Below, piece after piece: positions 60,756 through 64,000 of a stretch of DNA of 64,000 bases; position 1 is the stretch's first letter; each line of letters opens with the position of its first letter. The stretch lies in the NCBI RefSeq assembly GCF_001468005.1, contig NZ_LNYY01000019.1, forward strand, positions 1,401,941 through 1,465,940. The letters are read 5' to 3'. The notes beneath the pieces are model-generated. The model saw only the letters and a program-made list of their open reading frames with translations. It was not told the origin of the DNA and searched no databases. Position numbers and translations under genes: made by a program. The stretch comes from Legionella steelei. Its GTDB lineage: Bacteria > Pseudomonadota > Gammaproteobacteria > Legionellales > Legionellaceae.

Positions 60756-61747
60756 TAATTATCCTTAAAAATAGTCACTGCACTAATAAATTCTTTCAAC
60801 CTACCACTAAGCTTTCCATGCCTCTGAACTAGCTTAAATCGTGTTGGCTCACAAGCTAGCCTCAACCTATATTGTGCTAGTGCCTCATAAATACACCACA
60901 ACACCTGCGCCAATTTAAGTGCGTCTAATAAGCGTTCTTTGAAATCAAAGTTGATATAATTTCCAAGATAAGCATCTATAAGTTGTAAATACGCCTTATC
61001 TTTATCTGTTAGACCATGGTGAGTTGCCATCTGCCGTAACCAACCCACTAGCGAAAAGAATGGGTGGGAAATAACTATCTCGCCTAAATCAATAAATGTA
61101 ATGTTTTGTGATTGCTCTTCTATCAGGGTGTTGTTGTCATGGAAGTCACATTGAACCAATGTTTCCTGAATAGCATAGTCAGATAATTGTTCACATAAAC
61201 TGGAAACCTTTGGGAGTAGTTTCACTAATTCATCAATATCTGCTTCTAACAATCCATCAGCTAACAAGATCTCTTTTTGTGAAAGTAATTGCATGTATAA
61301 ATTCGGTAATTTATCCAATCGCCAATCAGGAACTCCTATCTTCAGAAAAGTATCAACATGCTCTGCAACTACTATTTGAAGTAATGAAAATAGCCCCACA
61401 GCATGGCATAGCAAGTTGCCATCAAATGCTTTTTTTAATATTTCTCTTAGAGGCCTACCTACATCCTGCATCAAAAAGCAATGGAGTTGAGGATTATGTG
61501 CAATAACCTCTGGAACAGGGGCTTTAAACTGGGTATACAAAACCTGAGTAATAGGAGCCTCTAATGCAAGCTGTTCTGGTGTTTGCTTCAGATAAATAAT
61601 GCCTTGATCTGTTATAAAGCGCGTGACACAAGACCAAGGGGTATCTTGTACCTTTTCTGGTACGCTACTTTTTAAAGTAAACCCAAGAGATACAAGGGTA
61701 TTATAAGCCCATTTAATACTCTCTATATTTGGATGATGCTTGTTCAA
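60755..61747 (-). CDS. APH-type small-molecule kinase
   Basis: A 330-residue kinase started by TTG at 61747, with AAGGA seven bases upstream. N-lobe IIYLKQTPE, a linker YTQFKAPVPEVIA, catalytic VQCDFHDNNTLI (D201) and metal-binding FIDLGEIV (D220) follow the APH/choline kinase fold. The catalytic loop reads DFHDNN and the metal motif DLGE instead of DFE/DWE, mild variation. It is one of three APH-like genes in a row (60755-63676), with one base between it and the next. Confidence 0.85.
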   Translation of the reverse strand: MNKHHPNIESIKWAYNTLVSLGFTLKSSVPEKVQDTPWSCVTRFITDQGIIYLKQTPEQLALEAPITQVLYTQFKAPVPEVIAHNPQLHCFLMQDVGRPLREILKKAFDGNLLCHAVGLFSLLQIVVAEHVDTFLKIGVPDWRLDKLPNLYMQLLSQKEILLADGLLEADIDELVKLLPKVSSLCEQLSDYAIQETLVQCDFHDNNTLIEEQSQNITFIDLGEIVISHPFFSLVGWLRQMATHHGLTDKDKAYLQLIDAYLGNYINFDFKERLLDALKLAQVLWCIYEALAQYRLRLACEPTRFKLVQRHGKLSGRLKEFISAVTIFKDN

Positions 61748-61748
61748 T

Positions 61749-62660
61749 TCAGCTGTCCTTTGTCTTGGGTTTCTGTTCTTGATGATCCTTCATAACCTCA
61801 CTAATAACCCTTAACCATGCTTGTTTGTCTGTATTACTAGAAATCGCAATTCCTGAAACCAAAATTAATGCTTTCCATAATGCCCAAGCACGTCCTCTAG
61901 CTACTGTAGCTTCATCAAGATTTAAGGTTTTAAAAAATACTTCACGGCTTTTTCCCTCAAAAAACATCCAAGCAATAGCAAGATCGCAAGCTGGATCACC
62001 CACAGCCAATTGCCCAAAATCAATAACTGCGCTTAATTGACCGTTATTTACCAGGAGATTTCCTACACTAATATCACCATGTACCCATACTGGCTCAGCT
62101 TGCCACTTACTAGACAGAGCTATCTCCCATATTTCTGTCGCTAAAAAGGCATCAATATCATTTTTTAATAGTTCTATTGCTTGTCGTGTTTCAGCATCAT
62201 AAACAGCAATATCACCGCCGCGATAAAAGCTTTGAGGGCCAGCAACTGGACCATTTGCTGCATCAACACCCTGTAACGCTTTAAGGAACTCTGCCAGTTG
62301 AACAGCAAATTGAAATAAATCATCAATTTCAGCAGTTGCAGCAGGATTTCCTGGAAGCCAAAGATTAATAGACCATTTCCATGGATAAGCATCCTCTGAC
62401 TTTCCCAACGCAATTGGTGTAGGTATGGAGAGAGGAAGGTGCGGTGCAAGTTTAGGCAACCACATTTGTTCTTTTTCAGCTTGACCTTCATACTCCGCAG
62501 CACTTGGCATTCGAATAAGCATTTCAGTACCTAAATGAAATGTTCTATTATCCCAGCCACTGTTTTTTACCGGTTCAATAGGTAAATGGCTCCACTCAGG
62601 AAACTGCTTATCAATTAAATGGCGCGCTAATGCTTTATTGATAATGATTTTACTTGTCAT
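61749..62660 (-). CDS. Aminoglycoside-phosphotransferase-like kinase
   Basis: A 303-residue protein with a well-kept APH core: GTEMLIRMPSAAEY (N-lobe), VWVHGDISVGNLLV (catalytic D196), AVIDFGQLAVGDPACDLAIAW (D214). This pattern (SGWDNRTFHLG near residue 35) is close to the group often annotated as aminoglycoside phosphotransferase or streptomycin-type kinases, whose real substrates are mostly unknown. AAGGA precedes the ATG. Its start overlaps the upstream APH(9)-like stop. Confidence 0.88.
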   Translation of the reverse strand: MTSKIIINKALARHLIDKQFPEWSHLPIEPVKNSGWDNRTFHLGTEMLIRMPSAAEYEGQAEKEQMWLPKLAPHLPLSIPTPIALGKSEDAYPWKWSINLWLPGNPAATAEIDDLFQFAVQLAEFLKALQGVDAANGPVAGPQSFYRGGDIAVYDAETRQAIELLKNDIDAFLATEIWEIALSSKWQAEPVWVHGDISVGNLLVNNGQLSAVIDFGQLAVGDPACDLAIAWMFFEGKSREVFFKTLNLDEATVARGRAWALWKALILVSGIAISSNTDKQAWLRVISEVMKDHQEQKPKTKDS

Positions 62661-63676
62661 TAATCCTTCCTTATTTCATAGGATTGGGATGCTCTCTCCA
62701 TTGCGCCATTGAGCAAAAAAATGGATTGCACATATTCAAATGACTGCGTCCTATCTTCTGTATCCTCATCGGACAAAAAGATGTGTTCACAATATTCACC
62801 TATGTCCTCAATAATACGTACAAACCGATAGTAGGCAATGGCATCCTGATTGATAGCCACTGGACCATAGCCCTGGTAAAACAATGCTTGTTCTTCAAAT
62901 GGTGTACGGCCAGTGTCTCCTATGCCTGCTCCAATGAACATCAAATCACGTTCCTTAGGGGCAAACAATAGCGTATCCCAGTCCACTATATACAAAGCTC
63001 CCTCTTCACTAGTTAACAAGTTCCATCCATGAATGTCTGCATGACATAAGACATAATCAAGTGGTTGGTTCTGTAGCTCGCAGGCAAGATGCTCAGTGCG
63101 CCTCAGCAGTTCAAGAATATCTTCTCTTTTGGATTTCAAGAACAATGCCATTTTAGCTGCAATAGGCTCATCAAAAGCCTCCTGCTCAATACGATTAAGG
63201 AAAGCCTTAACTATTTGTCGCCATTTAGAAGGAAAAGTTTCCTGTGGTATACCTTTTGTTATTGTGCTGGGAATAGTGGCGCTATGAAACTTTTTCATGG
63301 TTGCACCAAACTCAATCCACTGCTGATCTGATAAATTCACATCAATACCATTATTCCCATCCACATAATGATATAGAATTACATTGAAGGACGCCAATCT
63401 TGTCCAGAGTTCCCCTGACTTGTTTGTGAGAGGCGGAATCACTTGTTTGATGCCCAGATCGAACAGAAACTTTGGAACTAACACCGAAGCTTCATTAAAC
63501 TTCCCGCGCCTTAACTTTAAGAAATAATCTGCAGCATTGTTTGTTGTAACGCGGTAAACAGCCGTATTAAAATCAGCACCAAGTGGAAGGAAAGTAATTC
63601 TTTCCACATGCAACCCATACGCATTCTGTAAACATTTAACGATTTCTTCGTCTTTAAGATCGGGTTTTATTAGCAT
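62660..63676 (-). CDS. APH(9)-like spectinomycin phosphotransferase family kinase
   Basis: A 338-residue kinase. N-lobe FNTAVYRVTTNNAADYFLKLRR, catalytic loop VLCHADIHGWNLL (D214) and metal-binding IYIVDWDTLLFAPKERDLMF (D232 region) strongly resemble APH(9)-Ia, the spectinomycin kinase first found in L. pneumophila. The family includes both true spectinomycin kinases and proteins of unknown substrate, so resistance is not proven. It lies upstream of two further APH-like genes and overlaps the upstream GNAT by 23 bases. Confidence 0.88.
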   Translation of the reverse strand: MLIKPDLKDEEIVKCLQNAYGLHVERITFLPLGADFNTAVYRVTTNNAADYFLKLRRGKFNEASVLVPKFLFDLGIKQVIPPLTNKSGELWTRLASFNVILYHYVDGNNGIDVNLSDQQWIEFGATMKKFHSATIPSTITKGIPQETFPSKWRQIVKAFLNRIEQEAFDEPIAAKMALFLKSKREDILELLRRTEHLACELQNQPLDYVLCHADIHGWNLLTSEEGALYIVDWDTLLFAPKERDLMFIGAGIGDTGRTPFEEQALFYQGYGPVAINQDAIAYYRFVRIIEDIGEYCEHIFLSDEDTEDRTQSFEYVQSIFLLNGAMERASQSYEIRKD

Positions 63677-64000
63677 CAGTGGACGCCTTTTTGGTAAACC
63701 ATAAAATTAAATCATCATCTAAAGGATAAGATTGACCTGGCACAGTTGGCTTATAATCATAAGTTATTCCTAGCCCATCGGGAATGTAACCTCGATTAAC
63801 ATAAAGTCGCTGAGCTTGTCCATATCCTCCATCAGGACCGCCATATAACCCAACACCAATACCTACCTGCTCATGCTGGCTGAATGCTTTTTCTTCAGCA
63901 GCTGTCAGTAAAGCACTCCCTATCCCAAGCTTGCGAAAAGAAGGCAATACATTTAAGTCCATAATTTCTGAAATTCCTTGATTAGCAAAAGGTTCATAGT
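63654..64000 (-). CDS. GNAT-family N-acetyltransferase, 5' end beyond window
   Basis: The frame stays open from 63654 to the right edge, so the gene begins outside. Visible residues read ..YEPFANQGISEIMDLNVLPSFRKLGIGSALL, the acetyl-CoA loop of a GNAT, then GYGQAQRLYVNRGYIPDGLG and a hydrophobic-charged tail. An internal ATG at 63962 would lose the central strand and is not the true start. It is the first visible gene of a four-gene minus-strand run (GNAT, APH x3, then hydrolase). Confidence 0.85.
   Translation of the reverse strand, partial: YEPFANQGISEIMDLNVLPSFRKLGIGSALLTAAEEKAFSQHEQVGIGVGLYGGPDGGYGQAQRLYVNRGYIPDGLGITYDYKPTVPGQSYPLDDDLILWFTKKASTDANKTRS

Noticed and set aside
1-64000. CRISPR arrays, rRNA genes and intact insertion sequences
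   Set aside because: No evenly spaced repeats, rRNA-like stretches or transposase frames were found.

Overview
The window is a Legionella-type chromosome segment, probably not L. pneumophila itself. The strongest marker is a full-length Mip peptidyl-prolyl isomerase (5040-5741), supported by a Legionella-style CsrA, a mevalonate pathway for isoprenoids, a PhaC synthase, AT-rich intergenic DNA, and long orphan proteins that resemble Dot/Icm substrates. Genus assignment comes from recognising these proteins by eye; no database search was run.

Layout. Positions 1-710 look like the edge of another accessory segment: the tail of a truncated gene, a small membrane protein, and a tRNA 3'-end remnant with no tRNA body. 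From about 710 to 37,500 the window is mostly core: ampG-like transporter, mip, sdaA, an orphan with a YopJ/Ulp1-like catalytic pattern, tilS-accA, a phosphopantetheinyl transferase, birA, csrA, a WbpL/WbpV-like polysaccharide initiation pair, a methyltransferase, a POT transporter, a large orphan, lipA, a thioredoxin/DsbD-like membrane protein, CBS and BON proteins, phaC-cbpA-cbpM, ftsB, mevalonate kinase and diphosphomevalonate decarboxylase, cpoB-pal, a four-gene Mla-type lipid transporter, a coiled-coil orphan, then HMG-CoA reductase and phosphomevalonate kinase. Four of the mevalonate-pathway enzymes therefore lie in two blocks about 7 kb apart.

Two identical tRNA-Lys genes and a tRNA-Arg (37,591-37,923) mark the switch to accessory DNA. 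A tyrosine recombinase starts its coding end 44 bp past the tRNA-Arg CCA, with an overlapping AlpA-like gene, a long inverted repeat and a DUF1016 nuclease-like gene next to it. From 40.5 kb to the right edge the content is small-molecule-modifying enzymes: at least eight GNAT domains (several fused), four APH-type kinases including an APH(9)-like protein, cupins, methyltransferases, an SDR, hydrolases, an MHS-type transporter, a MarR-controlled set of exported proteins and a shikimate-kinase-like/LuxR fusion. The right-hand end of this region is not in the window.

How the genes work together: the left block covers envelope upkeep (Pal/CpoB, Mla, AmpG, O-chain initiation), cofactors (LipA, BirA, PPTase), carbon storage and its control (PhaC, CsrA) and isoprenoid supply. 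The right block looks like a collection of acetyl-, phospho- and methyl-transfer enzymes with local regulators, which could alter or detoxify small molecules; substrates cannot be read from the sequence.
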